Source: HGM04593 sp045646965
GTDB lineage: Bacteria; Bacteroidota; Bacteroidia; Bacteroidales; Bacteroidaceae
DNA: 64,000 bases
Assembly (NCBI GenBank): GCA_045646965.1
Contig: JAZRLR010000029.1
Location: 74,395-138,394 of the forward strand
Direction: 5' to 3'
The notes beneath the pieces were generated by a model that made no database searches, had not been told where the DNA came from, and worked only from the letters and a program-made list of their open reading frames with translations. The translations under genes were made by a program, and so were the position numbers. Positions 24,377 through 32,477 of the stretch are shown here, piece after piece. The stretch's first letter is position 1. Every line of letters starts with the position of its first letter.

Positions 24377-26995
24377 ATGCTTACATCTAAAGAGATTAGA
24401 GAATCTTTCAAGCAATTCTTTCAGGAGAAAGGGCACCTCATCGTTCCCTCGGCTCCTATGGTAGTAAAAGACGACCCCACACTGATGTTTACCAACGCAG
24501 GTATGAACCAGTTCAAGGACATTATCCTGGGTAACCGCCCCGCTACAAGCAAGCGCGTGGCCGACTCACAGAAATGTCTTCGTGTGAGCGGTAAGCACAA
24601 CGACCTCGAGGAGGTGGGACACGATACCTACCACCACACAATGTTCGAGATGCTTGGCAACTGGTCGTTTGGCGACTATTTCAAAGAAGATGCAATCAAC
24701 TGGGCGTGGGAGTTCCTTACACAAGTGGCAAAGCTCGATCCCGAGCGTATGTACGCAACGGTATTCGAGGGTAGCGAGGCCGAGGGCCTGGAGCGCGACA
24801 ACGAAGCGGCTGCCATCTGGAGCAAGCACCTGCCCGCCGACAGAATTATAAACGGTAACCACCACGACAACTTCTGGGAAATGGGTGACACAGGCCCCTG
24901 CGGTCCCTGTTCAGAGATTCACATCGACCTGCGCAGCGACGACGAGCGTGCAAAAATCCCCGGACGCGAGCTTGTAAACGGCTCACACCCCCAGGTTATC
25001 GAGATATGGAACCTTGTGTTTATGCAGTTCAACCGTATGGCCGACGGACACCTCGAGGAGCTTCCCGCAAAGGTTATCGACACAGGTATGGGATTTGAGC
25101 GTCTCTGTATGGCATTGCAGGGCAAGCAGTCAAACTACGACACCGACGTGTTCCAGCCTATTATCAAAGCCATCGGCGAGATTAGCGGCAAGAGCTATGG
25201 CAAGGAGGAGCAGACCGACGTTGCTATGCGCGTAATTGCCGACCACATACGTACTATTTCTTTTTCAATCACCGACGGACAGCTCCCCTCTAACGCAAAG
25301 GCCGGCTATGTTATACGCCGCATCTTGCGTCGTGCCGTACGTTACGGATACACCTTCCTCGACCAGAAGCAGGCATTTATGTATAAGCTGGTGCCCACAC
25401 TCATCGAGAATATGGGTGACGCCTACCCCGAGCTCAAACAGCAGCAGGAGCTCATCACCAAGGTGATAAAAGAGGAGGAGGATTCATTCTTGCGCACACT
25501 CGACACAGGTATGCACCTGCTCGACAAGGTTATCGCCACCACAAAGGCCGAGGGTAAGAGCGAGTTCAGCGGCGTTGAGGCATTTACCCTCTACGACACA
25601 TTTGGCTTCCCCATCGACCTCACACAGCTCATTCTGCGCGAGAACGGCCTCACTGTGAATATGCAACAGTTCGACGAGGAGATGCTCAAGCAGAAGACAC
25701 GCGCACGCAACGCCGCAGCTGTAGAGAACGGCGACTGGGTAACCGTGAACGAGGGCGAGTGCACATTCGTGGGATATGACAACACCGAATACGAGACAGC
25801 GATTCTGCGTTACCGCCAAACAAAGCAGAAGAACCAGACACTCTACCAGATTGTGCTCAAAGAGACTCCCTTCTATGCAGAGAGCGGAGGTCAGGTAGGT
25901 GACACAGGTGTTCTTGTGTGCGGCGACGAGCGCATCGAGGTTATCGACACAAAGAAAGAGAATAACCTCTCCATACACATTGTGAAGCAGTTGCCCGCCG
26001 ACACAGCGGCAACCGTGCAGGCACTTGTAGATACAAAGAAACGCAACGCCTGCGCAGCCAACCACTCTTGTACCCACTTGCTCGACCAGGCATTGCGTCA
26101 GGTGCTCGGCACACACGTTGAGCAGAAGGGTTCACTTGTGACACCCGACTCTATACGTTTCGACTTCTCTCACTTCCAGAAAGTTACCGACGAAGAGATT
26201 GAGCAGGTTGAGCGCATCGTGAATGCACGCATACGCGAGAATATCCCCTTGACCGACCACCGCAATATCCCCATCGAGGAGGCAAAGCAGCTTGGCGCGA
26301 TAGCCCTCTTCGGCGAGAAGTATGGCGACCACGTGCGCGTAGTACAGTTCGACAGCTCTATCGAGTTCTGCGGAGGTACACACGTCAATTCTACCGGTCG
26401 CATCGGTATGGTGAAAATCATTTCGGAGAGCTCTGTGGCAGCCGGCGTACGCCGTATCGAGGCCATCACAGGCGAGGCGCTCGAGGAGCACCTCTACAAG
26501 CTGCAGACTCTTATGAAAGAGATACACGCTCTCTTTAACAACGTGCCCAACCTGAAGGCAACCATCGCAAAATCAATTGCCGAGAATGCCGAGCTCAAGA
26601 AAGAGATTGAGGAGTATGCCAAGGAGAAGGCTCTCTCAATGAAGAACGAGCTGCTCAAAGAGGTGAAAGAGCGCGGCGGTGTGCGCTACATCAGCACCCT
26701 GTTGCCCATTGCACCCGCAGCTGTTAAAGACATTGTGTTTGCATTGCGTCAGGAGCAGCCCGAGAACCTCTTCATCGTTATCGGCAGCGTATACAACGAC
26801 AAGCCCCTGCTCACCATCTCGGCTAGTGCCGACCTTGTGGAGCGCGGTATAAACGCAGGCAAGATTGTGGGACAGGCAGCCAAAGAGATGCAGGGCGGCG
26901 GAGGCGGTCAGGCACACTTTGCACAGGCCGGCGGTAAGAACGTACAGGGCGTGAAAGCCGCTATCGATAAAGTATTCGAGATTGCAGAAATCTAA
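24377..26995 (+). CDS. alaS: Alanine--tRNA ligase
   Basis: An 872-residue class II synthetase of normal length (876 in E. coli) that charges tRNA-Ala and edits mischarged Ser and Gly. The N-terminal catalytic core has VPSAPMVVKDDPTLMFTNAG; the editing domain has the zinc ligands in NHSCTHLLDQALR and CGGTHV; the C-Ala domain ends with the glycine-rich GGGGGQAHFAQAGG. ATG 24377 was chosen because the family start (MLTSKEIRESFKQFF) is there; longer in-frame extensions are not AlaS-like. A strong terminator follows. Confidence 0.96.
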   Translation: MLTSKEIRESFKQFFQEKGHLIVPSAPMVVKDDPTLMFTNAGMNQFKDIILGNRPATSKRVADSQKCLRVSGKHNDLEEVGHDTYHHTMFEMLGNWSFGDYFKEDAINWAWEFLTQVAKLDPERMYATVFEGSEAEGLERDNEAAAIWSKHLPADRIINGNHHDNFWEMGDTGPCGPCSEIHIDLRSDDERAKIPGRELVNGSHPQVIEIWNLVFMQFNRMADGHLEELPAKVIDTGMGFERLCMALQGKQSNYDTDVFQPIIKAIGEISGKSYGKEEQTDVAMRVIADHIRTISFSITDGQLPSNAKAGYVIRRILRRAVRYGYTFLDQKQAFMYKLVPTLIENMGDAYPELKQQQELITKVIKEEEDSFLRTLDTGMHLLDKVIATTKAEGKSEFSGVEAFTLYDTFGFPIDLTQLILRENGLTVNMQQFDEEMLKQKTRARNAAAVENGDWVTVNEGECTFVGYDNTEYETAILRYRQTKQKNQTLYQIVLKETPFYAESGGQVGDTGVLVCGDERIEVIDTKKENNLSIHIVKQLPADTAATVQALVDTKKRNACAANHSCTHLLDQALRQVLGTHVEQKGSLVTPDSIRFDFSHFQKVTDEEIEQVERIVNARIRENIPLTDHRNIPIEEAKQLGAIALFGEKYGDHVRVVQFDSSIEFCGGTHVNSTGRIGMVKIISESSVAAGVRRIEAITGEALEEHLYKLQTLMKEIHALFNNVPNLKATIAKSIAENAELKKEIEEYAKEKALSMKNELLKEVKERGGVRYISTLLPIAPAAVKDIVFALRQEQPENLFIVIGSVYNDKPLLTISASADLVERGINAGKIVGQAAKEMQGGGGGQAHFAQAGGKNVQGVKAAIDKVFEIAEI

Positions 26996-27015
26996 TACAA
27001 AACCTTATATCACTC

Positions 27016-27048
27016 AACGGGGGCTGCACCAGGCAGCCCCCGTTTTTT
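27016..27048 (+). terminator. Terminator of alaS
   Basis: A perfect 12-pair GC-rich stem (27016-27027 with 27033-27044) and five-base loop run into six T. It begins 21 bases after the alaS stop and separates alaS from the micro-protein gene that follows. Confidence 0.92.
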
Positions 27049-27152
27049 ATCCGCTACCCCGAACAAAAACTGCAGCCTTTCTGTTCTTCTAATGCGAGAA
27101 TACAAAAAGCAGAGAAAAACCTCTCTGCCCATATAAATTTAAAAGCCAAATT

Positions 27153-27308
27153 ATGAAGAAAAAGTATCAGAAAGCCGCGGCTGCACGCATAGAGATTGGG
27201 ACACAAGGTATAATTGCTGCGTCGGGCGAGAAAAGCGCAAGCTACCCCGGCGACACAAAAAAAGAGAGCACCCACAATGAGAATTGGGGCTCGCTGTGGA
27301 AGAACTGA
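27153..27308 (+). CDS. Micro-protein (51 aa), related to the one at 519-686
   Basis: A 51-codon gene with ATG at 27153. The product begins MKKKYQKAAAA, has RIEIGTQGIIAAS at residues 12-24, a polar Lys/Ser/Thr-rich middle with YPGD, and ends NWGSLWKN. It shares with the 519-686 protein the MKKK start, IE[VI]xT plus IAAS about eight residues on, and the WGx[IL]W end; the middles differ. It stands alone after the alaS terminator and its stop is nine bases from the end of the convergent helicase gene. No signal peptide, cysteines or modification enzymes are seen. Codons are ordinary for the window. Conservation of two ends in two distant loci makes a random open frame unlikely. Confidence 0.6.
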   Translation: MKKKYQKAAAARIEIGTQGIIAASGEKSASYPGDTKKESTHNENWGSLWKN

Positions 27309-27317
27309 CAGCGCACC

Positions 27318-28754
27318 TCACTCCCCTATCTGCGCATCGGGCCAATTGACAAGATAGAGTCTCTCGGTAGCACGGGTAAAAGCAGTGTAGAGCCAACGAT
27401 AATAGTCGGGGGCGGCCATTTCGGGCGTAACGTAGCCTTGATCGAGAAAGACACGTGCCCACTGGCCGCCCTGCGCTTTGTGACAGGTGACTGCATAGCC
27501 ATATTTTACCTGCAAAGCATTGTAATACGGATTATTACGCACCGCCTCCATACGTTTGCGACGCGATTTGATTTCGGGATAATCCTCCCACACGGCAGCA
27601 AAGAGAGCCTCATTCTCGGCACGGGTGAGCGAGGGAGACTCGCTGGTGAGAGTCCCGAGCATAATCTTCACGTCGAGCTCGCAGTCGCCGTAGTCGCCAA
27701 ACGAGAGCGTCACGTCGGCAAAGCGAAATCCATACATCTCCTCCGAAGCACCCACACGCACTATTTCGGCCACATCGCCATTAGCAATGAAGTCCATTTT
27801 TTCGAGAATAGTCTTGTCCTCGCGGCCGAGCACCTCGCGCCAATAGTAATTATTTTTCACAACCATAAGAATGTCGCCACGATTTAGTTCCTCCTCGCGG
27901 TAAAGGATGCGGCGACGTATGCCCTCGTTGTAGACGTTTGCGCGTTTATTGGAGCGGCACAGCACAATCGTCTCGTCGGTTCCCGCCGAGGAGTAACTGC
28001 CGTCTATCGCCTCTATAAGCTCCTCGCCCTGCACTCTGCACACATCGGGAAAGCCTTTCATCCTTATGCGCGGCATCATTCCCACCTCACCGCCTGCAAT
28101 TATGCGACGCAGCATCGTGGCATTCTGCAGAATTCCCGAGCCGTCGAGCTGTCGCATAACCTGTGTCATCTCAACTGCCGAGACATCTAGCAGCATAGAA
28201 CGCAGATAGTCGGACGAGAGAGCCGGTGAGAGCACCTCGCCCACGGGGGGCAACTGCGCCGTGTCGCCCAGGAGAAGCAGCGAGCAGCCCCTGCCCGAAT
28301 AAACAAACTCAACAAGGTCGTCGAGCAAAGCCCCCGAGCCGAAGTTTGTCGCGCCCTCGTTGGCAATCATAGAGGCCTCATCCACAACGAAGAGCGTGTT
28401 CTGCGCCCTGTTTTCCATAAGGGTAAATGTAGAGCCGTCGAGCAGGCTCTTCTGCCTGTAAATCCACTTGTGTATAGTGTATGCGGGCTTGCCCGAATAT
28501 GAAGAAAAGACCTTTGCAGCCCTACCTGTAGGGGCAAGCAGCACGGTGCGTCTCTCGAGCTGTTCCATAGTGCGCACAAGAGCCGCCACAAGCGAAGTCT
28601 TTCCCGTGCCGGCATATCCGCACAGCAAAAAAACCTTTCTGTCGTCTCCCGACAGAATGAAGCGGGCAATCATATCGAGCGATTTTTCCTGTTCATCTGT
28701 TGGGACAAAAGGAAAATTTGACTTTATTTGCGAAACTAAATACTTATTTATCAC
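27318..28754 (-). CDS. RecD-like superfamily 1 helicase / AAA ATPase
   Basis: A 478-residue ATPase with Walker A GYAGTGKT at residues 46-53, LLAPTGRAAKV near 73, Walker B VVDEASM near 123, a GDTAQLPPV (motif III) near 164, and C-terminal UvrD-type motifs YAVTCHKAQGGQW near 427 and YTAFTRATERLYLV near 458. This matches the short RecD2/Dda-like helicases of Bacteroidales, which unwind DNA from 5' to 3' in related proteins. It lacks the long N-terminal region of RecD2, so an accessory repair or replication helicase is the best description. The start is a GTG at 28754, next to a 94-base divergent gap. Confidence 0.88.
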   Translation of the reverse strand: MINKYLVSQIKSNFPFVPTDEQEKSLDMIARFILSGDDRKVFLLCGYAGTGKTSLVAALVRTMEQLERRTVLLAPTGRAAKVFSSYSGKPAYTIHKWIYRQKSLLDGSTFTLMENRAQNTLFVVDEASMIANEGATNFGSGALLDDLVEFVYSGRGCSLLLLGDTAQLPPVGEVLSPALSSDYLRSMLLDVSAVEMTQVMRQLDGSGILQNATMLRRIIAGGEVGMMPRIRMKGFPDVCRVQGEELIEAIDGSYSSAGTDETIVLCRSNKRANVYNEGIRRRILYREEELNRGDILMVVKNNYYWREVLGREDKTILEKMDFIANGDVAEIVRVGASEEMYGFRFADVTLSFGDYGDCELDVKIMLGTLTSESPSLTRAENEALFAAVWEDYPEIKSRRKRMEAVRNNPYYNALQVKYGYAVTCHKAQGGQWARVFLDQGYVTPEMAAPDYYRWLYTAFTRATERLYLVNWPDAQIGE

Positions 28755-28848
28755 AATTTTTTAATAAATATATACGCTATAAAAACGGATTCTCGTTTTT
28801 TTGTTTTATTTTTGCGACACGAAAATACATAAATTAAAAATAGTAACA

Positions 28849-29535
28849 ATGAAAAACGTATTAAAACTATTGCTGTTCATCACTGTTGTAGGCCTTGGTT
28901 ACATTTGCTACCGCAGTATTATGAACCCTATCGAATTCTCTGAAGTTCGTAAAGCACGCGAGAAAGAGATTATCGCCCGTTTGATTGACATCAAAACCGC
29001 GCAGATTGAGTACCGTAACTCTCACAATGGTGCGTATGCCAACGATTTCGATTCATTGATAAACTATATCAAGACTGCAAAGATGCCCATCGTGCTCAAG
29101 GTGGGTGAGCTCAACGACGAGCAGTTGGAGCGCGGCCTCACCGAGGAGAAGGCTCTTGAGATTATAAAGAAAGCCGAGAAGACAGGCCGTTGGGGCGAGG
29201 TAGACAAGGAGGGATTGCGCGAGTTCCGTCGCGACACTTCTTGGATTGCACTGCTCGACACCATCTATCCCAAGACTTTTGTTGCCGACTCTTTGGCATA
29301 CGTTCCCTATGGCAAGGGTGCAAAATTCGAGCTTCTCACAAGCTGCGACACAACAAAATCGGGTAGCGCACAGCACCTCTTCGAGGCACGCACTCCCTAT
29401 GAGACATACTTGCAGGATGTAAACGAGCAGGAGCTCCTCAACCTCATCTACCAGATGAACAAGATGGACCGTTACTGCGGTCTCAAGGTTGGTGACGTAG
29501 AGAACCCCAATAACAATGCCGGTAACTGGGAATAA
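28849..29535 (+). CDS. Single-pass membrane protein, pseudopilin-like N-terminus
   Basis: A 228-residue protein I do not recognise by name. A hydrophobic segment (residues about 5-22) is followed by VRKAREKEIIARLIDIKTAQIEYRNSHNGAY, a helix-plus-NGxY layout like that of type IV pilin and pseudopilin stalks, though there is no prepilin peptidase site (no Gly-Phe before the hydrophobic helix). The rest is mixed charge, ending in an Asn-rich NPNNNAGNWE. It starts ATG 28849; the frame is open further up but only from a TTG. It is followed 10 bases later by a DUF3822 gene and then rsmD, an order I recall in other Bacteroidales. A -7-like TATTTTTG is at 28807-28814. Confidence 0.75.
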   Translation: MKNVLKLLLFITVVGLGYICYRSIMNPIEFSEVRKAREKEIIARLIDIKTAQIEYRNSHNGAYANDFDSLINYIKTAKMPIVLKVGELNDEQLERGLTEEKALEIIKKAEKTGRWGEVDKEGLREFRRDTSWIALLDTIYPKTFVADSLAYVPYGKGAKFELLTSCDTTKSGSAQHLFEARTPYETYLQDVNEQELLNLIYQMNKMDRYCGLKVGDVENPNNNAGNWE

Positions 29536-29545
29536 TTTCTCTTTG

Positions 29546-30346
29546 ATGAAAGGAGAGGTTATATCGCATAAAACATTATCCATTCGTATCAGTACGAATG
29601 GATTTTGTTTTTGCACATACATCCCCAACGAAGCACAATCGGTTGAATATCACTATCACGAAGCCGACAAGGAGAGCAGCCTCTATGTAAACCTGTGCAA
29701 AGCTATCGAGGAGTGCCCGCTTGCAATGGACAATGTAAAAAACATAAATGCCATAATTGCAACAGGCGATTTCACCACTTTGCCCGCAGAGTACGACGAC
29801 AAGCAGCACCACAAAGTTTATTACCGCAGTTGCTTCCCCAAAGCCAACACAAACGTAGAGATAAAAGCCAACCGACTCACAGCGCAAAACACCACCCTGC
29901 TCTTTGCAGTGGACAAAAACATAACCGACCGTCTCGAGCAGATGGGCGAGGTGAAATACTACAACCCGGCAAGCCTCCTCCTGGGCTACATAGCCCACAC
30001 TCCCTTTGAAAGCGAGAAATATATGCTCGCCTACTACCGCAAGGAGGGCGCGCTGCTCATAGCCATAAAGAACGGCAAGGTGGAGCTCATAAACAACTTC
30101 CCCTCGGAGGAGAACCACAACCAGCTCTACTACCTCTTGGCTATCTGGAAAGCGCAAAACCTCTCACAGACCGAGGACACCCTCTACCTGTGTGGAGACA
30201 AACGCGTGGAGGAGCTTTCAAAAACCATTGCGCAGTTCATACGCAACAGAAAGCGAATAAACCCCAGCGAGCTCTTTGCCCCCAATCTTCTCAACAGAAT
30301 AGGAGACATACCCTTTGACCTACAAGCACTTATACTATGCGAATAA
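29546..30346 (+). CDS. DUF3822 family protein
   Basis: A 266-residue protein of the DUF3822 family, restricted to Bacteroidota as far as I know and usually next to rsmD. Visible blocks are KTLSIRISTNGFCFCTY near residue 12, ATGDFTTLPAEYDD near 70, LFAVDKNI near 118 and LYLCGD near 213. An actin-like (ASKHA) fold has been suggested for similar two-lobed proteins; I cannot confirm it here. ATG 29546 is preferred over an upstream codon at 29516 that overlaps the previous gene. It overlaps rsmD by ten bases, so translation is likely coupled. Confidence 0.8.
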   Translation: MKGEVISHKTLSIRISTNGFCFCTYIPNEAQSVEYHYHEADKESSLYVNLCKAIEECPLAMDNVKNINAIIATGDFTTLPAEYDDKQHHKVYYRSCFPKANTNVEIKANRLTAQNTTLLFAVDKNITDRLEQMGEVKYYNPASLLLGYIAHTPFESEKYMLAYYRKEGALLIAIKNGKVELINNFPSEENHNQLYYLLAIWKAQNLSQTEDTLYLCGDKRVEELSKTIAQFIRNRKRINPSELFAPNLLNRIGDIPFDLQALILCE

Positions 30347-30885
30347 TTAGCGGAAAATACAAAGGCCGTCACTTCGACGTGCCACGCAATTTCAAGGCAC
30401 GCCCCACAACCGACTTTGCCAAGGAGAACCTTTTCAATATCCTGTGTAATATTATGGATTTTGAAGAGTGCGACGCCCTCGACCTCTTCTCGGGCACGGG
30501 CAGCATAGGCCTTGAGCTGCTGTCGCGCGGCTGCGCATCTGTGACATCGGTTGAGATGGACACCCTGCACTTCTCACACCTGCGTAAGCTCGCCACCACA
30601 CTCAAAGAGGAGAATTGGAGACTTGTGCGCGACGACGCCTTTCACTTCATAAAGCGCTGCATCAGCTCATACGATTTTATATTTGCCGACCCACCCTACG
30701 CATTGCGCGGACTCGAGGAGATACCCGAGCTCATCTTGCAGAGCAATATGCTCAAAGAGGGTGGAATATTCATCTTTGAGCACGGAAAAGACAACGATTT
30801 CAGCGAGAACCCCTATTTCTTCCGCCACGTTGCATACGGCAGCGTAAATTTCAGTTTCTTCAAAAAAGAGAAGAACGAGGAGTAA
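30337..30885 (+). CDS. rsmD: 16S rRNA (guanine(966)-N2)-methyltransferase
   Basis: A 182-residue SAM-dependent methyltransferase that modifies G966 of 16S rRNA. Family features are MRIISGKYKGRHFDVP at the start, RPTTDFAKENLFNIL near 27, the SAM-binding DLFSGTGSIGLELLSRG near 50 and the catalytic DPPYALRG near 115. Length is normal. It overlaps the DUF3822 gene and is followed by a terminator hairpin. Confidence 0.95.
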   Translation: MRIISGKYKGRHFDVPRNFKARPTTDFAKENLFNILCNIMDFEECDALDLFSGTGSIGLELLSRGCASVTSVEMDTLHFSHLRKLATTLKEENWRLVRDDAFHFIKRCISSYDFIFADPPYALRGLEEIPELILQSNMLKEGGIFIFEHGKDNDFSENPYFFRHVAYGSVNFSFFKKEKNEE

Positions 30886-30910
30886 CCGCAAGGGATTTAC
30901 CGTACAAGAT

Positions 30911-30944
30911 ATCCGCACTTTTATATAAGGTGCGGATTTTTTTA
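30911..30944 (+). terminator. Terminator of rsmD
   Basis: An eight-pair stem (30911-30918 with 30930-30937) with an 11-base loop is followed by a run of T. It stands between rsmD and the convergent cls gene. Confidence 0.75.
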
Positions 30945-32360
30945 TTACAGGAGGGGTGATAGAAGACGTGCCGCCGACTCGGCAAGACGACAGGCAAAGG
31001 AGCGCGCCTCGTAGTCGCGCAGTGAGAGCTGCCTGCACCCCTTCTGGTCGTCGAGGAAGCTGTTTTTAAGGCTTTGTGCCACCGCTCTGTCATAGACGAA
31101 GGCATTTCCCTCGAAATTATAATAGAAACTACGAAAATCGAAATTTGCAGAGCCCACCGACGAGAGCGTGTCGTCACTCACCATAACCTTGCTGTGCATA
31201 AAACCCTTTTCATAGAGATAAACCTTGACACCGGCCTCAAGAAGCTCGCCCAGATAGGAGTGCGAGGCATAGTCGGCGAGCTTGGAGTCGGAGCGGAGGG
31301 GAATCATAAGGCGCACATCGACACCCGCAAGAGCAGCGTTACGCATAGCCTGCGACATAGCATCGGTGAGCATAAGATAGGGTGTCTGCACATAGACATA
31401 GTTTCTTGCCACGGCAAGCGTCATTATGAGGGCCGATAAGATTACCCTGTTGCGCCCCACCGGGTTCGACTGCGCCACCTGCACCACAGCGCTGCCCTGT
31501 GCCTCGACAGGCGGGAAATAGGCACCGCCGCTCACCAGCGAGCCGTTTGCAAAGTACCAATCGACAAGGAACGATGTCTGCAAGCCGTGAACAGCCGCAC
31601 CACGCAGCGACAGCATAGTGTCGCGCCAACCACCTCCGTGAATACCTTTTATATATCTGTCGGCTACGTTGCACCCGCCTATGAAACCCACGCAGCCGTC
31701 TACCACCGCAAGCTTGCGATGGTTGCGATAGTTCACCCTGCTGCCAAAGATGGGGAAATAGACCTTGAGAAAGGCCTCCACCTGCCCGCCCGCGAAACGT
31801 ATCTCCTCAAAGAAACGACGCGGCACACGCCAACACCCCACACTATCGTAGAGCAGACGCACCTCGACACCCTCACGCGCCTTCTGCACAAGGGCATCGC
31901 GCAAACAGGTTCCAAGCTCGTCGTTCTCAAATATATAGAACTGCAAATGTATGTGTTCTTTGGCCGCAAGAACCGCCTCGAGCAGCTCGTTAAAGAAACG
32001 GGCGGTCGATGTAACAGGCCTCGCATCGTTAAAGGGCATCGGGTAGGCCGATGCGGTATTTTCGAGATATGCCGCAAGCGAAGCATATTGCGCGGGCAGT
32101 TCCACGCTCTCCCGTGAACGGTAATAGAGATGACTGCGCTGCTGAATCTGTGACAGGGAACGACGGCTTATGTAACGCCGTTTCTTTGTGTCGCGCCCGA
32201 AAAGGAAATAAAGAAGCAAGCCGATGACGGGAAGGAAGATAAATACCATCACCCACGCAAGAGTTTTTATGGGGTTGCGATTATTAAGCACCACCCGCAA
32301 AAGCAGCACAAAAACCACTATGCTATATGCCCAATAGAAATATCCCGACAAGCCGTCCAT
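30945..32360 (-). CDS. cls: Cardiolipin synthase (phospholipase D family)
   Basis: A 471-residue ClsA-type enzyme that joins two phosphatidylglycerols into cardiolipin. Two N-terminal membrane segments (about 5-23 and 33-52, the latter ending in the FGRDTKKRR loop) precede two PLD domains. HKD motif 1 is NHRKLAVVDG near residue 209, motif 2 is MHSKVMVSDD near 389. Length and layout are normal. It is read toward rsmD. Confidence 0.93.
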   Translation of the reverse strand: MDGLSGYFYWAYSIVVFVLLLRVVLNNRNPIKTLAWVMVFIFLPVIGLLLYFLFGRDTKKRRYISRRSLSQIQQRSHLYYRSRESVELPAQYASLAAYLENTASAYPMPFNDARPVTSTARFFNELLEAVLAAKEHIHLQFYIFENDELGTCLRDALVQKAREGVEVRLLYDSVGCWRVPRRFFEEIRFAGGQVEAFLKVYFPIFGSRVNYRNHRKLAVVDGCVGFIGGCNVADRYIKGIHGGGWRDTMLSLRGAAVHGLQTSFLVDWYFANGSLVSGGAYFPPVEAQGSAVVQVAQSNPVGRNRVILSALIMTLAVARNYVYVQTPYLMLTDAMSQAMRNAALAGVDVRLMIPLRSDSKLADYASHSYLGELLEAGVKVYLYEKGFMHSKVMVSDDTLSSVGSANFDFRSFYYNFEGNAFVYDRAVAQSLKNSFLDDQKGCRQLSLRDYEARSFACRLAESAARLLSPLL

Positions 32361-32416
32361 AATTCAAAACCCTTTCACTTACTCTCTATGAACGCGAATG
32401 TAGGCATAAAAAAATT

Positions 32417-32454
32417 AAAAAGAGATAAAAAACCGTGGTTTTTTATCTCTTTTT
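32417..32454. terminator. Bidirectional terminator-like hairpin
   Basis: An 18-pair perfect inverted repeat (32417-32434 with 32437-32454) with GTs at its tip and A/T-rich arms that supply a T run on either strand. It lies 24 bases downstream of the beta-barrel gene on the minus strand and ahead of cls, so it most likely ends the former. Confidence 0.75.
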
Positions 32455-32477
32455 AACCTTATAACCGATGCGGGAGT

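Noticed and set aside
28849..29535. A genuine type IV pilin gene
   Set aside because: The prepilin peptidase recognition site is missing and no pilus assembly genes are near; only the helix-and-stalk pattern is similar.
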